Notes under the pieces: generated by a model | Told to the model about the DNA's origin: nothing | The model's input: only the letters and a program-made list of their open reading frames with translations | The model's database searches: none | Assembly: GCA_021399435.1 (NCBI GenBank) | Contig: JAJTUP010000024.1 | Location: 868,001 to 932,000, forward strand | Direction of reading: 5' to 3' | Source of the DNA: Diaporthe sp. PMI_573 | Lineage: Eukaryota > Ascomycota > Sordariomycetes > Diaporthales > Diaporthaceae | DNA length: 64,000 nt | Program-made: the position numbers and the translations under genes | Part shown: positions 34,538 to 43,822 of the stretch, in pieces | How the letters are laid out: the number at the start of each line of letters is the position of its first letter | Position numbering within the stretch: the stretch's first letter is position 1

Positions 34538-35728
34538 TTATCTAGGGAGTATAATCTTGACCAGGCCTTCTTCGAGGTCATTCTTTAAATGATCGAGACA
34601 TTCTTCCTTGAGGGTTTCTTTAAACTCTTCCATCTCGTGTGGCAGGCTTCTCTCCAGAGCGTCCTCTACCTCCTGTTGTACAACGCTTCGGGTTACCTGT
34701 TCCCACTCGCAAGGCCTCTTGTCCCAGATTGTAGCCATCTCCTCCTTGACGCGCTTGTCGACCTGCGTAATGACCTGATCAGGCACCCTGTCTGCTTGAG
34801 CACCCACACAAGCCAGCACCTTCGCCATCTGAGCTTGTTGTAATGAGAAAAATGCATCCATCTGTGCCTTCTGCTGGGCGAGCAGTTCAGTGTAGACACC
34901 GCTGATATCGGGTGACGTAGTGCTTCCAGCTGCGGGGAGCAGCTGCCGCTTGTTCATTGTAGTGCTCACATCTGCGGTAACCCGCTGCCGCTTCTTGGGA
35001 GGCTGTGCGAAGAGGGAAGGCGGGGGCGGCCGCGCTTCTGTGTAAGGAGGAGGGGTTGCGCCGTCGCGTGCATGTTTGGGTCCGTTGCCGGTCAGAACTG
35101 CGGGGTGCACTCCCGATGTTGTATAGCAAGCGACGTCATCGATAATCATGGCGTCACGGCCTTTGTAGAAGTCGCGGAGGGTATTGTGCCTAGGGTGCGG
35201 CTTGACAGAGCCGTTGCAGAATGCTTGGCAGAGACGTTGGATCTTTTTCTGATCAGGAACCAGATGTTGCTCTATGTGGATGGTGAGGACAGTCTGCTTG
35301 GCGAGAAGGATCAGGGAATTGAGCATCTGGGGACCAAGCCCTTCTCGCAATGGCAAGGGAGAGTCCGACGGGGCCACCACGTAGGCAGGTTTGCTGAGCA
35401 CCAGGCGGAGGCATGTTGTCGGGCCACGCAGGACAGCAGAGACGCCGTCCTGGAGACGGTGCACCGGGTCCTGGAGCAGCAGTATGACGTCTTTCGGGTC
35501 GATCCAGAGATAGAGGTACTCAACGTCCCGGTGTGCTGTTTTCTCTGCAGAACCAAGCAGGACCTGTATTCTCATCTTGAAGATTGCGGTCTGTTCTTGT
35601 TCATCAAAGTGGAGGTTGAGCTGAAGAGACGGATCATCCGGTCCCGCCAGATGGAGGAACGAGCGAGGCGTGGACGATGTGTCGGCCCACTCAGCCACAG
35701 CAGGGATATTGCGGATACGGGTTGCCAT
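34538..35728 (-). CDS. Fungal accessory-family protein with C-terminal coiled coil (unknown function)
   Basis: A single-exon, 396-residue protein from ATG 35728. The N-terminal ~200 residues look like a folded domain: RSFLHLAGPDDPSLQLNLHF, AIFKMRIQVLLGS, VEYLYLWIDPKDVILLL, TCLRLVLSKPAYVV, LILLAKQTVLTIHI. A Pro-rich linker with PPKKRQRV, a classical nuclear signal, follows. The last ~120 residues are a charged heptad-like helix (KAQMDAFFSLQQAQMAKVLA ... EMEEFKETLKEECLDHLKND). I recognise the N-terminal style from repeated fungal hypothetical proteins and see a broken relative at 25.7-26.2 kb, but no function is known. Nuclear location and self-association are inferred. Confidence 0.7.
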   Translation of the reverse strand: MATRIRNIPAVAEWADTSSTPRSFLHLAGPDDPSLQLNLHFDEQEQTAIFKMRIQVLLGSAEKTAHRDVEYLYLWIDPKDVILLLQDPVHRLQDGVSAVLRGPTTCLRLVLSKPAYVVAPSDSPLPLREGLGPQMLNSLILLAKQTVLTIHIEQHLVPDQKKIQRLCQAFCNGSVKPHPRHNTLRDFYKGRDAMIIDDVACYTTSGVHPAVLTGNGPKHARDGATPPPYTEARPPPPSLFAQPPKKRQRVTADVSTTMNKRQLLPAAGSTTSPDISGVYTELLAQQKAQMDAFFSLQQAQMAKVLACVGAQADRVPDQVITQVDKRVKEEMATIWDKRPCEWEQVTRSVVQQEVEDALERSLPHEMEEFKETLKEECLDHLKNDLEEGLVKIILPR

Positions 35729-37122
35729 GACTGGCGAGGACAAATGGGTGTTCCTAGGAAAGAAGCGCGGTCAGTCTATCTGATCATGGAAGGGGCCGGG
35801 GATATTTGCTGTGCGACAGCGCGCGGAAATAGTAACCCCTGGTATCAGGATGCCCACCCGCCCAGGCTTTGTATGGTGATCAGGGCAGCCTTGGCCCCGA
35901 AATCGGTTGGTGATGTGCTAGTGTGATGGGTAGCAAGTATCCGAGCGTGACGGTGCAGCCCGAGGAACACAGCTTTAGCAGCCCAATACCCAGGGGTAGA
36001 GACCTGTTGAGGAAACAGCCGCAGAGGTACGAGGTGGTCCTGATCGTGTGCGCCAGGGAAGACACCAGTGCAGTACGAGGTGGTCCTGTGCCCAAGATTC
36101 AAGCAAACCAGTTCCTCATCTGGCCGAGTCCCAGGTTCTCCAGCCGCCTGTAGCTTGGCATCGGGAGCAGACAAGGAGCGTCGTCGGTCGCAGCTGCGAG
36201 GTGCAATGCAGTTGACACGCTTGGTGTTGCTCTGTCTGAAGCAAAAGGAGATAAGGGGTAAAGAGAAGACGAGGAGAGGTCATGTTGGGCAGAGAGGGCA
36301 GGCCCGCGTGTGTTGGAAGGCAGGAAAGGATGAAGAGGGGGGAGAATGATGGTGGCTGGTCGATGTGGACCTGGTGCGTATCTCGGGAGCCACCGGACCA
36401 TCTGCCGCCCGGCCGGGCTTGGACCTATCACGCGAGATGGCGCCCGCGCCAGCGCCCCCGCTCCTCCGCGAGACGGCTGTTCGCAGGTCATGGAATAATG
36501 GTAAAATACGCCTGCCAGTGAGTGACATACCCCTGACCTGGTCATGTTTGCAAACTTGCCATGTCCTCCTCAGCCTCTCGGCCCACCCTCCAACCTGCAG
36601 CCTGTCCCCGGTCTCTGCGCGAGGTAGATACCGCTTCAACCGCCAATGAGAGCGAGGCTGGGACTCTCGGCCAGCCGGCTGGCTGCAGCGCGGCCTGGCC
36701 ATCGAATGCATGAGGTTGCCACATCTTGGTGAAAAAGCAACTGTGCTAATCTGAACCTTCTCGAGGAGATGGGGTCGGGTCCAATGCCAACAACGCCAAG
36801 AAGTCTTTTGAAAGGAAGCATCAGGGGTGCCTGCGGCCCGTGCTCCATTGCTCGAGATCGTGAGATAGCACGGTGAGGTAGCCGGCTCTACACTTTACCT
36901 CCTGGATGTCTCTGCTGTGGTCTCCCGATCGGACGCGGTCTGCCTGCTTGCCAGCCATTTAGTTAAGGTGTGATGGAGATAAATGTAAGGGAATGTTTGA
37001 TATTCCATCCTCCAATAGTACTTAGAAGATACTCCTACGACTAAAACCCACTCGTCTCAAGCGACTTTCTCACTGCCTTGATCCTCACTTAAGTACATCG
37101 TTCATCCGAGCCTTGACCTCGT
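35729..37122. other. Gene-free region, 1.4 kb
   Basis: Short random frames on both strands; none is supportable. A 16-bp direct repeat GTACGAGGTGGTCCTG occurs at about 36026 and 36073. Confidence 0.45.
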
Positions 37123-37521
37123 TTATAAGCCACGCAGATAACCAGCACCATCCAACGATAGCACCAGCTTCGGCCCCTGTACTGTGTCTGGCAGGCTATA
37201 GCCAAAGGCAAGTGGTACAGCCGAACCTAGATCAAAAATGGCATATGTCGCCTTCTTGCTACCAAAAAACATCACTAACTCGTTTGGAATGGACCCTATA
37301 TGGTGTCAGTATTATGGCAGTGTTGGTAGCTGTTGGCTTTACTTACGTGGCTGAGATTTGATCGCTTTCACCTGATCTGGAGAGAGTTGTTTAGCTTGCT
37401 CCAGTCCCTTCAAGCTTTCCTCATCGATGTAAGACGGATGGCCACCAATGCCCTCGTTCGTTGGGTTTCGCTCCAGAGCCGTGCGAACAAGCTTTCCCTG
37501 TTCGTCCTGAGAATTACTCAT
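37123..37521 (-). CDS. Small conserved protein, paralogue A (two exons)
   Basis: Exons 37347-37521 and 37123-37295 (intron with GTAAGT donor and TATAG acceptor, phase 1) encode 115 residues. The first exon is acidic and helical (NPTNEGIGGHPSYIDEESLK, GLEQAKQLSPDQVKAIKSQPR). The second looks compact (SIPNELVMFFGSKKATYAIF, DLGSAVPLAFGYSLPD, GPKLVLSLDGAGYLRGL). It is clearly related to the gene 0.5-1 kb to the right: same NPTN start of the block, same intron position and phase after a PR pair. No function is known. The splice is needed; the unspliced frame stops at once. Confidence 0.68.
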
Positions 37522-37979
37522 TGTGTCACGAGGTTTTCGGGAAAGGTGTTGGGGTGTCGGCAAAGAGGATAGAGTAATTGGAGATGATGGGGCCGAGATG
37601 TTTTGCGACGGGGTCGAATGCTTCGTCGAGCTATTTATGGGGATAAGGCTGCGGCGCAGCAATGGTCGAGTGGTTGAGATCGACTGTTCGTGGTTTGCGG
37701 GGACGACTCGTGCCTCATCTGTGCTGGTACCCCTTTCCGATGCATAAGTTATGGCCCCAGATGAGTACCTGTGCGGCTCTAGCTACATGGACAAGGCCGA
37801 TCGTCTGGCAATACATTTCGGGACTGGGGCACGGCTGCTGCTGTGGCTCTCTGAAGGAATCCTTTCGCATTTGCCGACCAGGCCAACTCGCTTGCTTGGA
37901 GCTTGGGATGTCACGAAAACATGGAACGCGTTTTTGCACGGGACACGAGCAGACGCGAAGTAACCATCCCAGCGCTCGT

Positions 37980-38538
37980 TTATTCAGGTTGGGCGACAGG
38001 AACTGTTCTCGTCACCTGCGCAAGTTTACTAGGAAACCAGGGTTCATACGCCACGAAAAGCTTCAACGTTGACGTCCTGAATGATTGCGGTACAGTGCTG
38101 CTGCTGACAACACCTTGTATGCCAGCCCCATACCCTAAACCACGGAGATGGTCCTTGACTCTACTATGTGAAAGGTAGAGGGCATACATCTTGTTCCCTC
38201 TAGCATACTTGTCCAGGGCGGCCGGAATATCACCTAAGTCCATGTTAGCATCGTGGCTAGTCTCTGGGACTACTAATTCACTTGCGTGGGTGGGCAGTCA
38301 GGGCCGTGATGTCTTGTTCAGTGATGGAGACCTGCTGTCCCAAGACATCTACTTCGTCCGACTCAATGAGAAGCGTAGGTCCAGGGCGCTCCGTGTTGGT
38401 CGGGTTCTCGGCGAGAGCTCCGTGGATAATTTCGGCACGGATGCTCGGTCCCTCAAGGTCTCTATCGAAGCAAGCCAGCTCCTCAGGGCGGTCCGCGGGG
38501 TCAGTGAGAGCCCTGTGAAGTTCTTCAGGGATGTCCAT
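37980..38538 (-). CDS. Small conserved protein, paralogue B (two exons, GC-AG intron)
   Basis: Exons 38286-38538 and 37980-38233 encode 168 residues. NPTNTERPGPTLLIESDEVD ... VSITEQDITALTAHPR parallels paralogue A, and exon 2 (DIPAALDKYARGNKMYALYL ... LRGLGYGAGIQGVV) matches its IPxxL...Y...LGYxLxG pattern more weakly. The intron sits at the same place and phase, but its donor is GCAAGT. The frame is open further upstream (to 38877) except for one TGA at 38551-38553, where SSLRSKNLSCNTEAVRQTLA precedes; the gene may have been longer. Function unknown. Confidence 0.62.
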
Positions 38539-39357
38539 AATAGAAGGTTTTCAGGGAACATAAGAAGCGAGAGTTTGACGGACAGCCTCAGTGTTGCAGC
38601 TGAGGTTCTTTGAGCGAAGGGAGCTCGCGTTCACAATGACGGGCATTGGGCCGCGGCGCAAGTAAGGATCAGGCTCCTGGTGCGGTCCGGTCGTATCGGT
38701 GTCGAGAACAGCGTCAACCGTGCCGTGTCTGCGCTGGCGCTCATCTCTCGTGCATAACATGCATCTCAGCAGCCAAGGTGTGGGACGATGCAGTCTGCCT
38801 AGTGACTGCGAGATACGTGACTGGGCATTCATTCTGAACAGGCCCTTAGGCGCTTTCATGGAACAGCTATCATGCACCGCACTCCTGCAATCCCACGTTA
38901 CAATTGGAGATCTCTGACTTTATTTGCTCCGGGAGAAGGCCCAGCGTGCTTGAACAGGCACCGGGATCGTTCTGTCCTCGCAAAGCCACAGTCTCGCGTG
39001 ATGGGTACCATCCGCCCATGTACACGTCAGCGCACCATCATGGCCATGGAGCAGGCAATTGGACATGTAATTGTTGGAGCGTGGACTGAGGGTTGAGAGG
39101 AGGAGAAACGGAAGTGTACATTTTAAAACACCAGAGGCGGCCATCACCGCAATACAGAGCCCGTGATGCACCGAGTGCATGACAAATATCGTGCGTGAGG
39201 TAAGGAAAAGAAATGCATTTGTCTTTCAATCACACCCTCTGCAAGCATGCCACGGAGTAGCTCTCCTTCCACCTGTGGTCCCTGGGACCCGTAACATGCA
39301 CATCTTTGCGAAGCACCCGGCCCGAGTGTCCGAGGCACGTCGAGGAAGATGCTTTCA
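38539..39357. other. Intergenic region with possible 5' exon of paralogue B
   Basis: The minus frame 38554-38877 (likely Met at 38646, MPVIVNASSLRSKNLSCNTE) is in frame with paralogue B across a single TGA. The remaining sequence shows nothing supportable. Confidence 0.4.
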
Positions 39358-39963
39358 TTAGGTTTCCATCACCGACGTGAACTCCCCTACTTTCAATAAC
39401 CCGTCATCACCTGTTTTGTCAGCGGGATAAAGCCCATGAATGTGAGGCATACTGAAAGTTGTGGAGGAGGACCAGCTGGTATACTTACCAGCAGACTCAA
39501 CGCGTGTGCACTGTTTCGCAAACGTGAACTTTTTGTATATGAACTCCATTGACCAAAAATAAAACCTGTCAAGCTCGTGGGGTCGGTCAGGTCTCGTGAA
39601 TTGGTGTTCCCATATGTAATGCATTCCGTCCAATTTTTTTTCAACTGAGACAGTTTCCTCCCATAAAATGCCCCAACCTCCGCGTTTTTCGTTAGAATGG
39701 TAAAGCTTGAGCGATACATCTACGGTGATGACGTCTGTTCTACCAAGGTCTGGGATGGAAGCCTCGGCAAAGATCGCCTTGTTAATGACATCGACTTGCA
39801 TGTCGCCGAGAAGGGCTGGAGTGCAACTGAAGAGGGAATCATTTGGTGAGGCAACTGCCCGCGCCCCAGATGGACAGGGGAAATAAGGCAATTTGTAGAG
39901 GCGCCTGTATATTGACGATAGTTTGGACACATGCAGCAGTGTTAATCCTCTGGGTGTCACCAT
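39358..39963 (-). CDS. Hypothetical protein
   Basis: An open frame of 201 residues from ATG 39963. The composition is protein-like (LGDMQVDVINKAIFAEASIP, DVITVDVSLKLYHSNEKRGG, HYIWEHQFTRPDRPHELDRF, YFWSMEFIYKKFTF), suggesting a small beta-rich domain of unknown family. A GTAAGT donor at 39488-39483 with a TTTCAG acceptor at 39456-39452 offers an alternative 177-residue product ending VCLTFMGFIPLTKQVMTGY at 39393, but that intron would be only 37 nt. No partner or role can be assigned. Confidence 0.5.
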   Translation of the reverse strand: MVTPRGLTLLHVSKLSSIYRRLYKLPYFPCPSGARAVASPNDSLFSCTPALLGDMQVDVINKAIFAEASIPDLGRTDVITVDVSLKLYHSNEKRGGWGILWEETVSVEKKLDGMHYIWEHQFTRPDRPHELDRFYFWSMEFIYKKFTFAKQCTRVESAGKYTSWSSSTTFSMPHIHGLYPADKTGDDGLLKVGEFTSVMET

Positions 39964-40083
39964 CCCAACCTCCCACCCCCCCAAAAAGGACGCCCCCCAC
40001 TCAATCACATTGTCTTGCACGTTAAAGTGTGTCGATGGGCTGGAAGCAACAGTCAGGCGAGGCAAAAGCAGTTTGACATTTAA

Positions 40084-40209
40084 GCACGTTGAACAGGAGG
40101 GCCAGGCTGAGGACGAAAAGTCAGCCTAGCCAGAAATGTAGTAGAACGCATGCACGTTGAGCAAGAAGGCCAGGCTGAGGACGAAAAGTCAGCCTAGCCA
40201 GAAATGTAG
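40084..40209. repeat. 68-bp tandem duplication
   Basis: Two copies (40084-40141 and 40152-40209) share GGCCAGGCTGAGGACGAAAA and GTCAGCCTAGCCAGAAATGT without change after a slightly diverged GCACGTTGARCA start. This looks like a recent slippage or duplication event. Confidence 0.92.
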
Positions 40210-40795
40210 GTGTCGGGCACTGTAAGGTAATAGAGATACTTCGTTGTTTGGCAGAGGTACAAGTGAGTCGATCATGCAAGATGGGCATGGATGGGGCTTG
40301 AAATGCGCTTATCCCCTGTATGCAGTAATAAGAGGTCCTGAATTTGTTCAAAGCCTTGGACCTAATAGGTTTAGCGTTTTGTTAGGGTAGCATGGTAAGG
40401 CCGAGCGCAACTGCACGGAGTCTTGAAAGCTGTTCAATACTTCACCCTGAATAGGTCTAGCATGCGACTGTCTGGTCATTTCTGTGGTGTCAGGGGTATC
40501 GGTGAGCTGATGCAAGCACCCTGGAGACCGCCTCGACCAGACATCTGGGTCGTTTTCGGGGTGAAAGTCGGGAGGGGCCTTGGGTCAATGTGGGCAACAC
40601 TCCAATAGAAAAATGCTCAGAATTCTCAAAGAGACAGAGAAGAAGAGCTAGAGAACTAGCTTGTGAATAAACAGAGGTTGGCAGAAATATTAAACTTGAG
40701 CGATGAGCTTTCCTGCCCTCGGGGTTCAAAACAACTCAAGTCCGCCAACCTGGTGGGCAGCATAGGACTGACGATCGTGTGAAAAATCCGGGAGA

Positions 40796-40962
40796 TCCCT
40801 GCCCGTGATTAACCCCGGATCCACGGGCAGGGGTGTTTGAGGTGGTGTTCAGTCTGGCTTGCACACCATCTTCATGGCCCTGCCCGCGAGAGCTCACCGG
40901 CTTCATCTCAATGCAGCTTGAACACCCCTGCCCGTGGATCCGGGGTCATTCACGGGCAGGGG
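40796..40962. repeat. Inverted repeat with nested palindromes
   Basis: Arms of about 42 bp (40796-40837 and 40921-40962) are near-perfect reverse complements: TGCCCGTG-ATTAACCCCGGATC-CACGGGCAGGGGTGTT against its complement. Each arm is itself a palindrome (CCCTGCCCGTG ... CACGGGCAGGG). The 83-bp spacer has no gene. It could be a small non-autonomous element or an extruding double hairpin. Confidence 0.88.
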
Positions 40963-41296
40963 TCTTCGAGGGGGGTCGTCCGGGGTGGTTGTTCGGGTGG
41001 AGGACGACAATGTTCGCGGCCCGGGTTACAAGCACCAATATCTCGTTGGTCTCCTCTGTCCGTCCGACAAATTGGCCAGGACCGAGCAGGGTAAGGTTGA
41101 GGGTTGCTCTGAGATCGGCAAGTCAGGGGATGAGCCAGTGCTGTTTCTGGTGAGTGGAGCAGCTTTCATCGCGGCGAGGTTTTAAAAGCAGTCTTGGACC
41201 GGCTTCGATGGGTAACACCAAAAGTTGCCTTACAACGGTACTCCCAACAACCGTCCCCGCTGCACTTTGCTGCACTTTGCTGCACTTTTCTGCACG

Positions 41297-41582
41297 ATGA
41301 CAACAAGCTACTTCTCGGCCGAGTACGCTACCATCGAACTATGGGATGGCCAATTGTTCATGTCAAAGACCGTCGAGGTTACTTCCGGCAGGACCGGGGA
41401 AAACGACATCCACTCAAGCGAAATCCCAGCGCAGCAGCCAGACAGACCAAAAAGGTATGCACTTTTCCTGCCCCCATGAGGAGCCTCATCTGCTAAGTCT
41501 CTCACACAGGTTTCTGAGTATTCGAGCGGTCACGCGTCTCCTGCAGGGTGGACGGCGGTTTCTTAATCCCATTATGCCGTGA
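41297..41582 (+). CDS. Small hypothetical protein, two-exon model
   Basis: Exons 41297-41454 and 41510-41582 encode 76 residues. The intron has a GTATGC donor, a GCTAAGT branch-like site and a CACAG acceptor, and keeps phase. The product starts MTTSYFSAEYATIELWDGQL and ends in a basic segment RFLSIRAVTRLLQGGRRFLN. No family was recognised. The well-formed intron is the main support; a chance frame is possible. Confidence 0.42.
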
Positions 41583-41731
41583 AGGCAAAGGATCGATGGG
41601 CGCGGCCTGGATGGTTCCAATCTAATTTTTGGCAGCCACGTGTATGATGTCGTTCATTGCGTCGCATTCTTTTCGTCAGAAGCTACTCGACAATACAATT
41701 GACCAACACGTCATTGAAAAATGCCACCTGA

Positions 41732-42819
41732 TCAAACCTCATTTGCATCATCTCCCAGTCTCTTTCTCGACAGGCGCAATCCAGTCGTAGTCTCGGTCAT
41801 TTCGGACTTATATTCGTAGCCCTCCTTCCATATCCGCAGGACCTGGGCCGCCCAACTCGCTTCGCTAGACACTTGCATTCTCTCCCTGGCCTCAAGTACT
41901 TCTGATGCGGGTTTTGGGTGGCTGATCGAGTTGTATGTGATCTCTTGGTGGGCGCCTTGGTCTGGCAACGGATACTGCGTGTGTAGGAATACCCAAGCAG
42001 ATTCTGTATCAGCTAAGGCCTTCCACAGCTTGGCCAGTTTTTCATCTGTATGAAGGACCAAAGGGAGGACGAGGACAAAGGCTCGTGGTTCTTGGGGATT
42101 CGCGATGAACACAAGCACGACGAAAGCGAAGAGGACGCAGATGCGACGGCCAGATTCCATGAGTCTCAGGGCGCGTGAGGCTTTTAGGTAGACTCGGAAA
42201 GTGATTTCTGTATCACTATCCATCGTTAGTCTTCTGAACTTGTGAGAAACACGCGGACTTACACTTTAGACTCCTTCTGACGTTGATATGCTGAAACTTG
42301 GGCCATAAATCTAATGGATCTCAGCTGAAGAAGAAGAGGGAAGCACATCATCGCCGCGGAAGCTCCGCATGCAAACAGCGGGTTGCAACCCGCTTTTGAG
42401 AACGCCGCGAAGCTTGTCATGCTCTGATCGACGACGAGCTCAAGAGAGGCTCGGATGGCGTTAGGGATCGATGCGGCTTTTCGATTCGCTTTGGTTGCTG
42501 CTTTCTTGGTCTCGTTCGATTGCTTGGGGTCGACAAAGGCAGCGTGAGCCCCCTTAAACACAGCTGCCTCAAAAGATAGGGCAATCTCCAACCACAAGAC
42601 TGATACTACGGAATTGAGAATCTCACAGAGTATCAGAACAAAGATGAAAGAGACCTGGCTCTGAGGGTGGAAAAGGATGAAGTATTTAAGCCAGTAAAAG
42701 AAGACTTTGAATATGGCACACAAGGCTGCGCAGGCAAGATCAGGCGTGAACAAGGCCGCACACGTCGTGCGCGGACCCCTTGAGGCTACCTTCAGCAGTC
42801 TTGTCAGCTCGTTCGGCAT
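41732..42819 (-). CDS. Membrane protein of unknown function, two exons
   Basis: Exons 42263-42819 and 41732-42215 (GTAAGT donor, CTAAC branch, GATAG acceptor, phase 2) give 346 residues from MPNELTRLLK. Several hydrophobic segments are visible: CAALCAIFKVFFYWLKYFIL, VSFIFVLILCEILNSVVSVL, a weaker one near CGASAAMMCFPLLLQL, and ICVLFAFVVLVFIANP with FVLVLPLVL. The loop VDPKQSNETKKAATKANRKA is basic. The C-terminal ~100 residues are soluble (LAKLWKALADTESAWVFLHT). It is probably an integral membrane protein; no transporter or enzyme signature is visible. It is divergent from the ABC transporter 1 kb away, but a joint role is not shown. Confidence 0.6.
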
Positions 42820-43822
42820 TTTCGATTGAAAAGCGGAGAAAGGGGTTCCACAAGGGCGTCGTGCGAGTTCAGCAACATTCAGGATGGACACCCCACGGCA
42901 TTTTAAATTCCAGCGACGGTCTCCTGGTCTCGTCGGAAGTACTCCTGCTTCTCTCAACCACACCACCTCCTACCGTACTTCTTCCTCCGCCACCTCTGCA
43001 ACGCGTTGCCGACGGCATGCGAGTCCCAGAACGCATAAGCGCCTTCGTCGTGCCTCGTCTCGCACCGCAGTGGCAGGCGGATCAAGGGATCAAGCCGGCG
43101 CCACATACCTTCCTCATCCCCGCGCCATAGGCCCAGGAGGGCAGGGGCGTGAAAGGAAGCATCCGTGGGCAGAGTCAGGCAGCGGCTGCATCTACACTAG
43201 CTCGTTCGCAGAGTCCCCTGCTTCGAATTGAAACCAGAACACAGCAGGGATGCAAATTAACAACCGGCACGGAGTTCCTACCCGAGCCGGCCAGAATCTG
43301 GAATCCCAGGTGTGCTGCCGCCGTGGTCACTTTCTGGGCCACGTCGATACGGTTGGATTGATATAGAGCTTCTGAGTCCTTGGCAGCCACCGGATACACG
43401 GTCGTGGGATCCCATCTTGCTTGACAATCACAGAACATTTGCGTTCACCTGAGGTCTCAGTCTCGCCATCACCACGAGTTGGACGCTGCTGTTTCGGCGT
43501 CTGCCAGTTGTGAGGGTTTCTGGGCAGTCCAGATGAAGCTCATGCTCCATGTTGTTTCCGAACACTAGGGTCCCTAGAAGCGAAACGTTCCAAGTGGTTG
43601 CACGCATGCATCTACTGCCTAGGTATTGCGGTAGACCCACTTGCGTTGCCTTGGAGGCGTTGCCAGGGCTCAGGACTCTCCAAAGCTTTTGATGCGGGTG
43701 AGAATCTGACTGGATCCCACTCCTGTCAAGTAGAATGCTGCCGAACTCCCCGCCCGTCTTGCAGTATTTGGAAGGCTTAGTTCAAGGCAGCCAGCAGGCC
43801 TGCCGCCGTGGCAGATATATCT
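42820..43822. other. Divergent intergenic region, 1 kb
   Basis: Lies between the minus-strand membrane protein and the plus-strand ABC transporter, so it should hold both promoters. No gene is supported. Confidence 0.5.

Larger units (their letters stand above)
39964..41296. other. Gene-free region holding two repeat structures
   Basis: Apart from the tandem duplication at 40.1 kb, the inverted repeat at 40.8-41.0 kb and three copies of TGCTGCACTT at about 41260-41290 just before the next small gene, nothing is supportable. Confidence 0.45.

Noticed and set aside
35072..35926. 284-residue plus-strand frame
   Set aside because: Mostly antisense to the coiled-coil family gene, whose sense protein has clear domain structure and a relative in the window.
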